DNA of 10,789 bases, taken from positions 1 to 10,789 of the forward strand of contig JAFGIE010000093.1 in assembly GCA_016929775.1 (NCBI GenBank). Reading direction: 5' to 3'. The translations under genes were made by a program, and so were the position numbers. Position 1 is the first letter of the stretch. Every line of letters starts with the position of its first letter. The notes below the pieces were generated by a model. The model searched no databases. It saw only the letters and a program-made list of their open reading frames with translations, and had not been told where the DNA came from. Origin of the DNA: Anaerolineae bacterium (GTDB lineage: Bacteria; Chloroflexota; Anaerolineae; JAFGEY01). This document shows positions 1-6,033 of the stretch, piece after piece.

Positions 1-109
1 TCAGCCCACAGCCAAGCATGTCGTTGACCCGTCCGCCGTCAAAGGTCATCCCGCAACGTGGGGGGCGGTCGTGCTCGATGTTGGCAAGGACGATCTCCCG
101 TGGCTCCAT
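1..109 (-). CDS. N-terminal fragment of a protein resembling uroporphyrinogen decarboxylase-family enzymes (partial at left edge)
   Basis: The open frame begins at an ATG on the minus strand (bases 109-107) and stays open for 36 codons to the window edge. A strong GGAGGAG ribosome-binding site lies four bases upstream of the ATG, and a good promoter (187-215) stands further upstream, so this is very likely a real gene start. The first residues, MEPREIVLANIEHDRPPRCG, recall the opening of many uroporphyrinogen-III decarboxylase-like proteins (M-x-x-R-E-x-V-L-A-x-x-x-H-x-x-P-x-R), a family that includes heme-pathway enzymes and corrinoid-linked methyltransferases. The family call rests on this short stretch only; no catalytic residue is visible. 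The gene is divergent from the TraR/DksA-lspA unit. Confidence that this is a gene is good; confidence in the product is low. Confidence 0.55.
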   Translation of the reverse strand, partial: MEPREIVLANIEHDRPPRCGMTFDGGRVNDMLGCGL

Positions 110-186
110 GTCTCCTCCGTGGCCTTGGTCTGGCAGATGTGGCTCGTTCTCCGGGAACGGGCGCGTCCCGGGCGGCGACCGGTGGT

Positions 187-215
187 ACTATAGCACCGTG
201 CGCCGATCCGTGCAA
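187..215 (-). promoter_or_regulatory. Promoter for the leftward gene starting at 109
   Basis: Read on the minus strand, a -35 box TTGCAC (bases 215-210) and a -10 box TATAGT (192-187) are separated by exactly 17 bases. Each box matches the sigma-70/SigA consensus at most positions. Transcription should start near 180, giving a leader of about 70 bases before the ATG at 109. Confidence 0.65.
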
Positions 216-231
216 GGGGATGGGCGTGTGC

Positions 232-260
232 TTGCCTTTTTCTGGTCTATGCGCTACAAT
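232..260 (+). promoter_or_regulatory. Promoter for the TraR/DksA-lspA unit
   Basis: The -35 box TTGCCT (232-237) and -10 box TACAAT (255-260) are separated by exactly 17 bases. The expected start near 267 gives a leader of about 75 bases before the ATG at 342. It stands back-to-back with the leftward promoter at 187-215; the two -35 boxes are only 16 bases apart. Confidence 0.7.
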
Positions 261-341
261 AGGACGCGGATGGAGGGGCAGGCAGAGGCGTTGCCCGAGC
301 CCAGCGACTCTGTCCACATCGGCACGCACACGGGAGGTGAC

Positions 342-689
342 ATGGTAGTCAGGAGTCAGGCCGTACTGAAGCACATGCTCGAGGAGGAGCGCGCGCGGCT
401 GACTGCGCAGCTGGGGCATACCGAGTCCACGATGGAGGAGCACGTGGGGTATGGGAACCACATGGCGGACGATGCCACAGAGGCATTCGAACAGGCACGA
501 GACTTTTCGGTACGCGCGCGCGTCAAGGATACGCTGCTGGAGGTAGAGTACGCGCTGAGCAAGTTCGACCAGGGCACCTATGGGATCTGTGAGCACTGTG
601 GGGCGCAGATCGACTGGGCCCGGCTCGAGGCCAAGCCAGAGGCGCGCCTGTGCATGAAGTGCAAGCAGAGGAGCAACTTTGGACGCTAG
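342..689 (+). CDS. TraR/DksA-type C4 zinc-finger protein
   Basis: This 115-residue protein has an alpha-helical N-terminal half (about residues 5-75) with a short turn around N39-H40-M41-A42-D43-D44, followed by a C4 zinc finger. The finger cysteines are C83, C86, C104 and C107 (C-x2-C-x17-C-x2-C), with the typical GxYGxCxxCG lead-in. Proteins of this family bind RNA polymerase through the secondary channel and tune initiation, DksA together with ppGpp. The acidic D43/D44 sits where family members carry the coiled-coil-tip acidic residues. The ATG at 342 is chosen because it follows a nearly full anti-SD complement (GGGAGGTGA, 332-340). An in-frame ATG at 270 would lie almost at the transcription start and lacks a ribosome site. 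The gene overlaps lspA by 11 bases, which suggests co-expression. The position upstream of lspA matches ylyA of Bacillus subtilis. Its target genes cannot be told from sequence. Confidence 0.9.
   Translation: MVVRSQAVLKHMLEEERARLTAQLGHTESTMEEHVGYGNHMADDATEAFEQARDFSVRARVKDTLLEVEYALSKFDQGTYGICEHCGAQIDWARLEAKPEARLCMKCKQRSNFGR
667..673 (+). promoter_or_regulatory. Ribosome-binding site that decides the TTG start of lspA
   Basis: AGAGGAG lies inside the end of the upstream gene, five bases before TTG at 679. The nearest in-frame ATG (721) has no comparable site and would cut into the region leading to the first membrane helix, so the TTG is the better start. Confidence 0.6.
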
Positions 690-1212
690 GCGCACGTCGC
701 CGCGGATCGGATGGTGGGTCATGCCGGTCGTCATGTCGGTCGTACTCGGCCTTGATCGACTGACCAAGTACCTCGTCGTGTCGCGCCTGGAGCTGTACGA
801 GGCGTGGGCGCCGATCCCGGCGCTTGGCAAGGTGCTGACGATCCACTATGTCACGAACACAGGAGCTGCGTTCGGCCTCTTCCAGAACGCCAACCTATTC
901 TTTGTGATTGTCGGGATCGTGGTGTCGCTGGCAATCGTGGTGTACCACCGCTTTGTCCCGGATCGCATGTGGCTGATCCGGCTCAGCCTTGGCCTCCAAC
1001 TTGGGGGGGCGCTGGGCAACCTGATCGACCGGCTGACAGTGGGGCACGTGATCGATTTCGTCGACTTGCAGATATGGCCGGTCTTTAACGTCGCGGACTC
1101 GTCGATCGTGTGCGGGGCGATCCTGTTGGCGCTGTTGATCCTGCGCGAGGAGCGGCTGGAACAGCGCGAGCGAGGGCGACTCGAGTCGGCGGATGGGCCG
1201 GAGCAGGCGTAG
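679..1212 (+). CDS. lspA: Lipoprotein signal peptidase (signal peptidase II)
   Basis: LspA is the integral-membrane aspartyl protease that cleaves the signal peptide from diacylglyceryl-modified prolipoproteins. The 177-residue product shows the family signatures in order: the first membrane helix (about 14-34, with the conserved DRLTK at its end), NTGAAFG (60-66), GNLIDR (113-118), the catalytic aspartate region VIDFVD (D126) and FNVADS with the second catalytic aspartate (D140). Further hydrophobic helices lie at about 72-90, 97-114 and 142-156. The C-terminal tail is short, charged and probably cytoplasmic. The TTG start is supported by AGAGGAG five bases upstream and by length, since the family usually has 150-180 residues. 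It overlaps the end of the TraR/DksA gene by 11 bases, which suggests translational coupling. A terminator-like hairpin follows 29 bases after its stop. Identification is firm; only the exact start is open. Confidence 0.96.
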   Translation: MDARRTSPRIGWWVMPVVMSVVLGLDRLTKYLVVSRLELYEAWAPIPALGKVLTIHYVTNTGAAFGLFQNANLFFVIVGIVVSLAIVVYHRFVPDRMWLIRLSLGLQLGGALGNLIDRLTVGHVIDFVDLQIWPVFNVADSSIVCGAILLALLILREERLEQRERGRLESADGPEQA

Positions 1213-1241
1213 GAACGCCTCCATCGTAGAGTGAGCACACT

Positions 1242-1270
1242 GGGCCGAGGCAGCGACCTCGGCCCTTTCT
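1242..1270 (+). terminator. Intrinsic terminator (possibly leaky) after lspA
   Basis: A perfect nine-base-pair stem, GGGCCGAGG (1242-1250) with CCTCGGCCC (1257-1265) around a six-base loop, is followed at once by TTTCT. The T-tract is short, so read-through into the pseudouridine synthase gene is plausible, and I see no clear separate promoter for that gene. Confidence 0.75.
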
Positions 1271-1342
1271 GTTGCCAGGAGCACGCACGTGGGCGCAAGC
1301 GAGGCGCTCCGGAGCAGGGCGGGAGGCACGAGGACCAGGCGC

Positions 1343-2290
1343 ATGGGTGAGGCAGTAGAGTGGGTGTACGGCGGCGATGGCGAGCGCCTGGACCGTTTCG
1401 TGGCGCGCGAGCTGGCGGGGGTCTCGCGCGCACAGGTACAGCGCTGGATCGCGGATGGCGCCGTGACGGTGGACGGGCGCGCCGCCAAAGCCAGCCACCG
1501 ACTGGCACGAGGGGAGTGGGTGCGGGCGACCGTCCCGGTTTGCCAGCCGGAGGTGCTGCTGGCGGTTGCCATGGACCTGGCAGTCGTCTACGAGGACGCG
1601 GACTGTGTCGTGATCGACAAGCCGCCTGGGCTGGTCGTGCACCCGGCGACGAGCCACCGCCAAGATACGCTGGTCAATGGGCTCCTGGCGCGCTATCCAG
1701 AGATGGGCTCGATGGTCGATCCGGCGACGCAGCGCGGCAGGCGACCGGGGATCGTGCACCGCTTGGACAAGGATACGTCGGGCCTGATCGTGGTCGCGCG
1801 GACAGAGCCTGCCCGGCGTGCACTACAGCGGCAGTTCCAGCAACGGCGAGTCGAGAAGGAATACGTCGCCCTGGTTCACGGGCGCGTGTCCGAAGTGGAG
1901 GGCACGATCGACCTGCCGATCGGGCGCGATCCGGGCAACCGGAAGCGGATGGCGGTCGTGGCAGGGGGACGCCCTGCGCAGACGGCGTACACGGTGCGCG
2001 CCTACCTGCGCATGCCCCGCGGACACCGCGAGGTGTACAGCCTGGTCGCCGCGCGCCCGCTGACGGGGCGAACACACCAGATCCGGGTGCATTTCGCCCA
2101 GATAGGCCACCCTGTGGTGGGCGATACGACCTACGGGCGGCGCAGGAGGGGGATCGCTTGCCCGCGGCAGTTCCTGCACGCGCAGCGCTTGGGGTTCCAG
2201 CTGCCCAGCGATGGGCGGGAGGTTGCGTTTGTTGCACCACTCCCCCCAGACTTGGCGAGCGTGCTGGCGGGGCTGGAGACTGCCGACTAG
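1343..2290 (+). CDS. RluA/RluD-family pseudouridine synthase
   Basis: This enzyme isomerises uridine to pseudouridine in RNA, most likely 23S rRNA by analogy with RluD. Numbered from the ATG at 1343, the 315-residue product has an S4-type RNA-binding domain (about 13-60; GERLDRFVA, then a VTVDG turn), followed by the catalytic domain. The latter shows IDKPPGLVVHP (91-101), the catalytic-aspartate motif HRLDKDTSG (139-147, D142) and the GRTHQIRVH motif (242-250). A GTG at 1289 with AGGAG seven bases before it is an alternative start. It would add 18 basic residues that do not look like family sequence, while the ATG has GAGGA eight bases upstream, so the ATG is preferred. The position after lspA matches B. 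subtilis ylyB. Its stop TAG shares the tetranucleotide CTAG with the stop of the convergent membrane-protein gene. The substrate site (RluD, RluC or another type) is not resolved. Confidence 0.93.
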   Translation: MGEAVEWVYGGDGERLDRFVARELAGVSRAQVQRWIADGAVTVDGRAAKASHRLARGEWVRATVPVCQPEVLLAVAMDLAVVYEDADCVVIDKPPGLVVHPATSHRQDTLVNGLLARYPEMGSMVDPATQRGRRPGIVHRLDKDTSGLIVVARTEPARRALQRQFQQRRVEKEYVALVHGRVSEVEGTIDLPIGRDPGNRKRMAVVAGGRPAQTAYTVRAYLRMPRGHREVYSLVAARPLTGRTHQIRVHFAQIGHPVVGDTTYGRRRRGIACPRQFLHAQRLGFQLPSDGREVAFVAPLPPDLASVLAGLETAD

Positions 2291-2562
2291 GCGGCCTGCT
2301 GGCGCGGCAGGCGGAGCCAGTTCACCAGGAAGAGCAGCACCAGGGAGACAAAGGTGCCCTCCAGGACGTGCAGGCTGCCGATCATGCCCCAGTCCAGGGG
2401 GAGCAAGAGTCCGGCAATCTGCCCAAACCCGAACCCGACCCAGGCTGCGATGAGGTGGAAGAGCAGGTCGCGCGGACCGCCGTTCCGCCACAGGTTAAAG
2501 AGGACGGCGTAGATGCTGGCGATGGCGATGGCGAGCACGATGGCGGGCGGGAATAGGAACAC
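2287..2562 (-). CDS. Small conserved-looking membrane protein of unknown function (91 aa)
   Basis: This protein of 91 residues is almost entirely hydrophobic. Three likely membrane helices lie at about 4-24, 33-55 and 60-82, separated by short loops with N27-G28-G29-P30-R31-D32 and D57-W58, and the protein ends in a basic tail (RLPRQQAA). The start is GTG at 2562, preceded by GAGGTG four bases upstream. An upstream extension in the same frame would run through mnmA and is not credible. It begins eight bases after the mnmA stop, so it is probably the last gene of the minus-strand operon. I do not recognise the family and assign no function. No signal peptide distinct from helix 1, no cysteine and no catalytic-looking cluster is present. 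It overlaps the end of the convergent pseudouridine synthase gene by four bases. Confidence 0.72.
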   Translation of the reverse strand: MFLFPPAIVLAIAIASIYAVLFNLWRNGGPRDLLFHLIAAWVGFGFGQIAGLLLPLDWGMIGSLHVLEGTFVSLVLLFLVNWLRLPRQQAA

Positions 2563-2570
2563 GTAGCACC

Positions 2571-3653
2571 TCACACAGTGTCGGCGATCAGGCCTCCGCC
2601 GAGCACGACCTGACCCTGGTAAAAGACGACGCCCTGTCCCGGCGTGATGTCGCGGAGCGGACGCTCGAAATGGACGCTGGCGCGCGCGCCGGGCAGGGGC
2701 GTCACCTCTGCCTGGGCGCAGCGCGCGCGGTAGCGGATCTTGACGGCAGCGTGAACCGGCGCCGGCGGGACCTGACCCGAGACCCAGCGGACCTGCATCG
2801 CGACCAACGCCTCGCGCCCCAGCTCGCGCAGCGGGCCGACGACGAGAACGTTCGTGTCCGGCTCGAGGCGAAGCACATACAGTGGTTCGGCTGCGGCGAC
2901 GCCGATGCCGCTGCGCTGACCGACGGTATAGTTGACCAGACCCTGGTGCCGCCCCAGCTCTCGTCCCTGGCTGTCCCTGATCGGCCCGGGCGCAAAGACG
3001 TGGGGGGCGTGCTGGCGCAGAAACCGGCGGTAGTCGCTGTCGGGTACGAAGCAGAGGTCCTGGCTCTCCTCGGTTCTGGCTGAGGGGAGGCCCCGCTCCG
3101 CCGCCAGGGCGCGGACACGCTCCTTGGTCCACTCCCCGAGAGGGAAAAGGCTCCGCGATAGCTCACGCTGGCCCAGCATGTAGAGAAAGTAGGACTGATC
3201 CTTCTCGGGATCCAGGCCTTTGAGCAGTTGCCAGGTGCTGCCATCGGCGGCGAGCTGTGCACGCGCATAGTGTCCGGTCGCGAGGCGGTCGGCGCCGAGG
3301 GCGAGCGCGCGATCCAGCAGGTAGTCGAATTTGAGATGGCGGTTGCAGTACAGGCAGGGGTTGGGCGTGCGCCCCGCACTGTACTCGGCGATGAAGCGGT
3401 CCACCACCAGGCGTTTGAAGGGCGCCGAAGCGTCGATCACGTGGAGCGGGATCCCGAGGGCTTCGGCGACATGGCGCGCCCCGACCGTCGCGTCGCGCAG
3501 AGCGGACGCATCTGCGGCTGTCCTGGACGCGGGTTCCTGCCACAACCGCATGGTCACGCCGATCACGCGGTATCCCTGCTCCAGCAGGAGCAAGGCGGCG
3601 GCTGCCGAGTCAACCCCCCCGCTGAGCGCGGCGGCGACAATGCTGCCTGACAT
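2571..3653 (-). CDS. mnmA: tRNA-specific 2-thiouridylase MnmA
   Basis: MnmA activates U34 of Lys, Glu and Gln tRNAs with ATP and inserts sulfur received from a persulfide relay, making the 2-thiouridine of the wobble base. The 360-residue product has the usual family length. It shows the PP-loop ALSGGVDSAAA (9-19), the tRNA-binding region with NPCLYCNRHLKF (98-109) containing the catalytic cysteine (C103, matching E. coli C102), ATGHYA (125-130), DQSYFLY (152-158) and SQDLCFVP (197-204) with the second catalytic cysteine C201. A C-terminal beta-barrel region starts around 270. The ATG at 3653 follows AGGAGG, which lies within the end of the upstream methyltransferase gene, 11 bases away. The intergenic gap is six bases, so the two genes are almost certainly co-transcribed and probably coupled. 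The identification is firm. Confidence 0.97.
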   Translation of the reverse strand: MSGSIVAAALSGGVDSAAAALLLLEQGYRVIGVTMRLWQEPASRTAADASALRDATVGARHVAEALGIPLHVIDASAPFKRLVVDRFIAEYSAGRTPNPCLYCNRHLKFDYLLDRALALGADRLATGHYARAQLAADGSTWQLLKGLDPEKDQSYFLYMLGQRELSRSLFPLGEWTKERVRALAAERGLPSARTEESQDLCFVPDSDYRRFLRQHAPHVFAPGPIRDSQGRELGRHQGLVNYTVGQRSGIGVAAAEPLYVLRLEPDTNVLVVGPLRELGREALVAMQVRWVSGQVPPAPVHAAVKIRYRARCAQAEVTPLPGARASVHFERPLRDITPGQGVVFYQGQVVLGGGLIADTV

Positions 3654-3659
3654 CGGCGC

Positions 3660-4667
3660 TCAGCCCTCCTGACTGCCCAGCGGGCGGGCAACGATCACGT
3701 CCCGCTGCTTGATCACGCGGTCGACGCGATGGGCGAGGGCATCGTAGGGTGGATCGGACAGCACGCGCAGCGCGGCGCTGGACTCGACGATCGCCGTCAT
3801 CTCGTCTCGAGGGAAGCGGCTCGATTCCCAGGCGAGCGCCATCGCGCCGCTGGGCGGCAAGAGGTCCGCCCACACGGGCAAGCCACGCGTGAGCAGGTCG
3901 GTCAACACGCCCTTGTGCTGGATCCCGTAGGGCAGGTCGGCGACGATCAGGTGGGGGCGGAAGCCCGAGATGAGCGCGGCGGAATCGGCGGTGTCCCCGT
4001 GGGCGAGCACGCACTGCTGCACCGTCTGCTTGCCGATCGTGAACACCCAGCGCTGTCCCACGCCCTTGAAGCGCTCCCGCTTGCTCTTGCAGGCGATGCC
4101 CTGATCCCGCATAAAGCCCTGCAGGTAGGTCGCCGTCGACTGGACGTCCTTGGCAGTGTGCTCCACGCCCGCTGCGTCGGCGCCCCGGATCAGCGCCGCA
4201 AAGAGGGTCGTCCCTCCTCCGGCGAGCGGATCGAAGACGCGCAGCGTGTCCCACGGTCGGTTCGCCAGGGCACTGCTGGCGCGCGCGACGTTGCACAGGA
4301 ACTGGGTGAACATCTCGTTGGTCTTGCCGCGGTAGCGGCGCGCAGTGAGCAGCTCCACCGGGAGGGCGAGCTGCACCCCGGTCTCGATCGGGCGGAGCCA
4401 GGGACCGGGCACGTCGCCCAGACGATCGTAGTATCGGAAATACGCAGAGGTCGCGGCGAGCATGCCCAGCTCGCGGGCCTGTGATGCGTCCGGCTCGGCG
4501 GGGAGGGAGAAACGGAGATAGTCGACGCCTCCCAGGGTGAGGGGCTCGATCTCGCCGATCTCTGCGCCGAATGGGCAGAGCCGTAGTTCGTGCGGTGCGA
4601 GCGCTGCCGCAAGCTCGGCGTACTGCGTGCTGCGCTGTGGGGCGATCTGCGCCAGGATGGTGGTCAC
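3660..4667 (-). CDS. TRM11-like class I SAM-dependent methyltransferase, probable RNA target
   Basis: The 335-residue product carries the class I methyltransferase signatures. Motif I is FDPLAGGGTTLFAA (145-158), the SAM-binding glycine loop, followed by an acidic end of strand 2 (GVEH, 167-170). Motif IV is ADLPYG (243-248), the catalytic motif of enzymes that methylate exocyclic amino groups of bases. The DLPYG form recalls TRM11/Trm-G10-type tRNA guanine-N2 methyltransferases more than DNA methylases. GKTNEMFTQ (114-122) is a further conserved-looking stretch. The N-terminal hundred residues show no THUMP domain that I can recognise. The start is GTG at 4667, whose last two bases form part of the preceding stop (GTGA), with GAGGAG eight bases before it; an in-frame ATG at 4712 would lie deep inside the upstream gene. 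Its place next to mnmA supports a tRNA role, which is inference. A DNA methyltransferase remains possible. Confidence 0.82.
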   Translation of the reverse strand: MTTILAQIAPQRSTQYAELAAALAPHELRLCPFGAEIGEIEPLTLGGVDYLRFSLPAEPDASQARELGMLAATSAYFRYYDRLGDVPGPWLRPIETGVQLALPVELLTARRYRGKTNEMFTQFLCNVARASSALANRPWDTLRVFDPLAGGGTTLFAALIRGADAAGVEHTAKDVQSTATYLQGFMRDQGIACKSKRERFKGVGQRWVFTIGKQTVQQCVLAHGDTADSAALISGFRPHLIVADLPYGIQHKGVLTDLLTRGLPVWADLLPPSGAMALAWESSRFPRDEMTAIVESSAALRVLSDPPYDALAHRVDRVIKQRDVIVARPLGSQEG

Positions 4668-5890
4668 GGGACGCGCTCCTCTGCTGCCGCCTGCGCCAAC
4701 AGGTCGGCCCACCCCTCCACGAGGAGAGGCGTAGTGTAGCGGCTCAGCGACATGGTTTCCTCATAGTGATCCCCCGGTCGAAGCGGGTTGCGCGGGTAGG
4801 TGAACTGGTCGGACGGGAGCAAGTACCCCAGCTCGTCGTCCGCCAACCCGATCAGGAACCTGTAGGGCGCGCCCAGCATCGCGCGCAGGGCCAAGCCAGG
4901 ACCGGGCAACAGCTCGCCCGGTATGCCGACCAGGCGCGCAGGCCCGAGGTCGAGCAGCCAGACCTGGGTCGCAATCGCGCTGTCCCGTCCCTGCGTGAGG
5001 CGAGGCAAGACCCCGATCGCCATGGCAAACTTGAAGAGTGGATTGCGCAGCGGCAGGTGGACATCTGCCCTGTGGAAGCGCAGCGCGTTGGGCTGCAGCT
5101 CGATCCCGCCCTCGAGCGCGGCGAGCGCGGTCGAGGCGACGTCACGCCCCATGCGCTCGACGGTGTCGAACGTGCGGTCGGCGCGCGCCACATCGGGTGT
5201 CATCATCCCACCAATGTCGGCGCTGGCAAAGACCGCTGTGCCGCCCACTGCGGCTTCGACGGCGCGGCAAGCGGCGCCTGCATAGTCGGCTGTGATCGCC
5301 CTGTTCCCGCCGAACATGACCTCGGGGTGGCAAGCCAGGTTCAGCAGGCAAAAGATGGCACTTCCGTCCTCGCCTACGGCACGCAGGACGCTGAGCTCGC
5401 GATCGACGATGCCCGGATCGCGCGCATTGCGCAGCCAGCTGTGCAGCTCGGTCCGCCCCACCTGCAGCCGCGCCGGCGCGAGTGCGTCGTTGGCAGCGGC
5501 GAGGGCGTCGACGATCCGCTCACAGAGCCAGCGCACGTATCCCCTGTCCACGCCGGAGCGGAAGCGGGTGCGCCCCCACAGGCCGATCGTGTCGGGGCCC
5601 GAGTGGGTGTGCGTACAGGCGACGACCAGGGCGCGGGCGTCGAGCCCCCGTTCGGTCGCCATGCGCCGGACGGCGCGCACGTCGGCGTGCAGCAAGCCGA
5701 TCAGATCGCAGACCGCGAGCAGGAAGGGGGGCGACGCGTCGCCCACGCGCAGGGCGAGCGCGCGCACGTAGAGGTCGTCGTGCACGTCTGTCGCAGGTCG
5801 GTTCTCCTGAAAGCCCGCTAGGTAGACGGGGCCGACCGCTAGATCTGGCGTGATGGCGCGGCGCGCAGCGCCGGCATAGAGCGCGGGCAT
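4664..5890 (-). CDS. Neutral/alkaline ceramidase-fold hydrolase (N-terminal ceramidase domain protein)
   Basis: The 408-residue product resembles the catalytic domain of neutral/alkaline non-lysosomal ceramidases, zinc amidases that cleave ceramide. Visible family features are AARRAITPDL (8-17), a DVHDDLYVRALAL segment (35-47), THTHSGPD (93-100) with zinc-ligand histidines, and NLACHPEV (184-191) with a further histidine. Two things argue against a typical ceramidase. There is no signal peptide, since the chain starts directly with MPALYAGAAR. The GDxSPN-like stretch that holds the nucleophilic serine is replaced by SADIGGMMTPD (223-233). The C-terminal immunoglobulin-like domain of full ceramidases is also absent. 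Many bacteria encode such short cytoplasmic homologues of unknown substrate. The ATG at 5890 has GGAG eight bases upstream and a consensus promoter at 5936-5964. It is the first gene of the minus operon and overlaps the methyltransferase gene by four bases (GTGA). Confidence 0.82.
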   Translation of the reverse strand: MPALYAGAARRAITPDLAVGPVYLAGFQENRPATDVHDDLYVRALALRVGDASPPFLLAVCDLIGLLHADVRAVRRMATERGLDARALVVACTHTHSGPDTIGLWGRTRFRSGVDRGYVRWLCERIVDALAAANDALAPARLQVGRTELHSWLRNARDPGIVDRELSVLRAVGEDGSAIFCLLNLACHPEVMFGGNRAITADYAGAACRAVEAAVGGTAVFASADIGGMMTPDVARADRTFDTVERMGRDVASTALAALEGGIELQPNALRFHRADVHLPLRNPLFKFAMAIGVLPRLTQGRDSAIATQVWLLDLGPARLVGIPGELLPGPGLALRAMLGAPYRFLIGLADDELGYLLPSDQFTYPRNPLRPGDHYEETMSLSRYTTPLLVEGWADLLAQAAAEERVP

Positions 5891-5935
5891 GGTGGCTCTC
5901 CGGATTGCTTCATGATGACATAATCCAGCACGTAC

Positions 5936-5964
5936 AGCATAGCACGGGGAGGGCGGTTTGTCAA
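5936..5964 (-). promoter_or_regulatory. Promoter of the ceramidase-like/methyltransferase/mnmA operon
   Basis: On the minus strand a perfect -35 box TTGACA (5964-5959) and a -10 box TATGCT (5941-5936) are separated by 17 bases. Transcription should begin near 5929, about 40 bases before the ATG at 5890. The -35 box overlaps the palindrome at 5962-5975. No other convincing promoter was found for the three downstream genes. Confidence 0.75.
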
Positions 5965-5975
5965 GAACGTTCTTG
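5962..5975. promoter_or_regulatory. Perfect 14-bp palindrome between divergent promoters, candidate operator
   Basis: CAAGAACGTTCTTG is a perfect inverted repeat. It covers the end of the leftward -35 box (5959-5964) and the beginning of the rightward -35 box (5973-5978), so a dimer bound here would block or bridge both promoters. The responsible regulator is unknown. It lacks the four-base spacer of the Gram-positive LexA box (GAAC-N4-GTTC). Confidence 0.5.
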
Positions 5976-6000
5976 CCCGCGGGGTGAAAGGGGGTATAAT
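5973..6000 (+). promoter_or_regulatory. Promoter of udk
   Basis: A perfect -10 box TATAAT (5995-6000) is preceded after 16 bases by TTGCCC (5973-5978), a four-of-six match to the -35 consensus. The transcript should start near 6007, which places the ATG at 6004 upstream of the start point and supports the GTG at 6034 as the udk start. Confidence 0.65.
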
Positions 6001-6023
6001 GGGATGCCAGTCAAGCGGGGCGA

Positions 6024-6031
6024 AGGAGGAG
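6024..6031 (+). promoter_or_regulatory. Ribosome-binding site that decides the GTG start of udk
   Basis: AGGAGGAG lies two to four bases before GTG at 6034. No such site precedes the in-frame ATG at 6004, which also falls before the likely transcription start. Confidence 0.6.
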
Positions 6032-6033
6032 CG

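Noticed and set aside
151..171. CCGGGA/TCCCGG hairpin in the leader of the left-edge gene
   Set aside because: Six pairs with a nine-base loop in GC-rich DNA, with no anti-terminator or start-masking arrangement that I can show; probably chance.
270..341. ATG at 270 as start of the TraR/DksA protein
   Set aside because: It lies about three bases after the predicted transcript start and has no ribosome site, whereas ATG 342 follows GGGAGGTGA; leaderless translation cannot be fully excluded.
39..830. Long minus-strand open frame across the TraR/DksA gene and the start of lspA
   Set aside because: It is antisense to two clear genes, has low-complexity Arg/His/Pro-rich sequence and no ribosome site; such frames are common in GC-rich DNA.
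1289..1342. GTG at 1289 as start of the pseudouridine synthase
   Set aside because: It has a fair AGGAG site but would add 18 basic residues unlike the family's N-terminus; kept only as an alternative.
2294..2312. Hairpin GCCTGC/GCAGGC as a terminator after the pseudouridine synthase
   Set aside because: Only six pairs, no T-tract follows, and it lies within the coding sequence of the membrane protein.
4571..5821. Plus-strand open frame of 416 codons opposite the ceramidase-like gene
   Set aside because: Its translation shows no family signature, while the opposite strand has clear motifs, a promoter and a ribosome site.
5962..5975. LexA (SOS) box reading of the palindrome
   Set aside because: The GAAC and GTTC halves abut directly, without the four-base spacer of the Gram-positive LexA box, and the neighbouring genes are not DNA-repair genes.
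5905..6033. Extended N-terminus of uridine kinase, including ATG 6004
   Set aside because: These starts fall before or within the promoter; the GTG at 6034 has AGGAGGAG and gives the normal family length.
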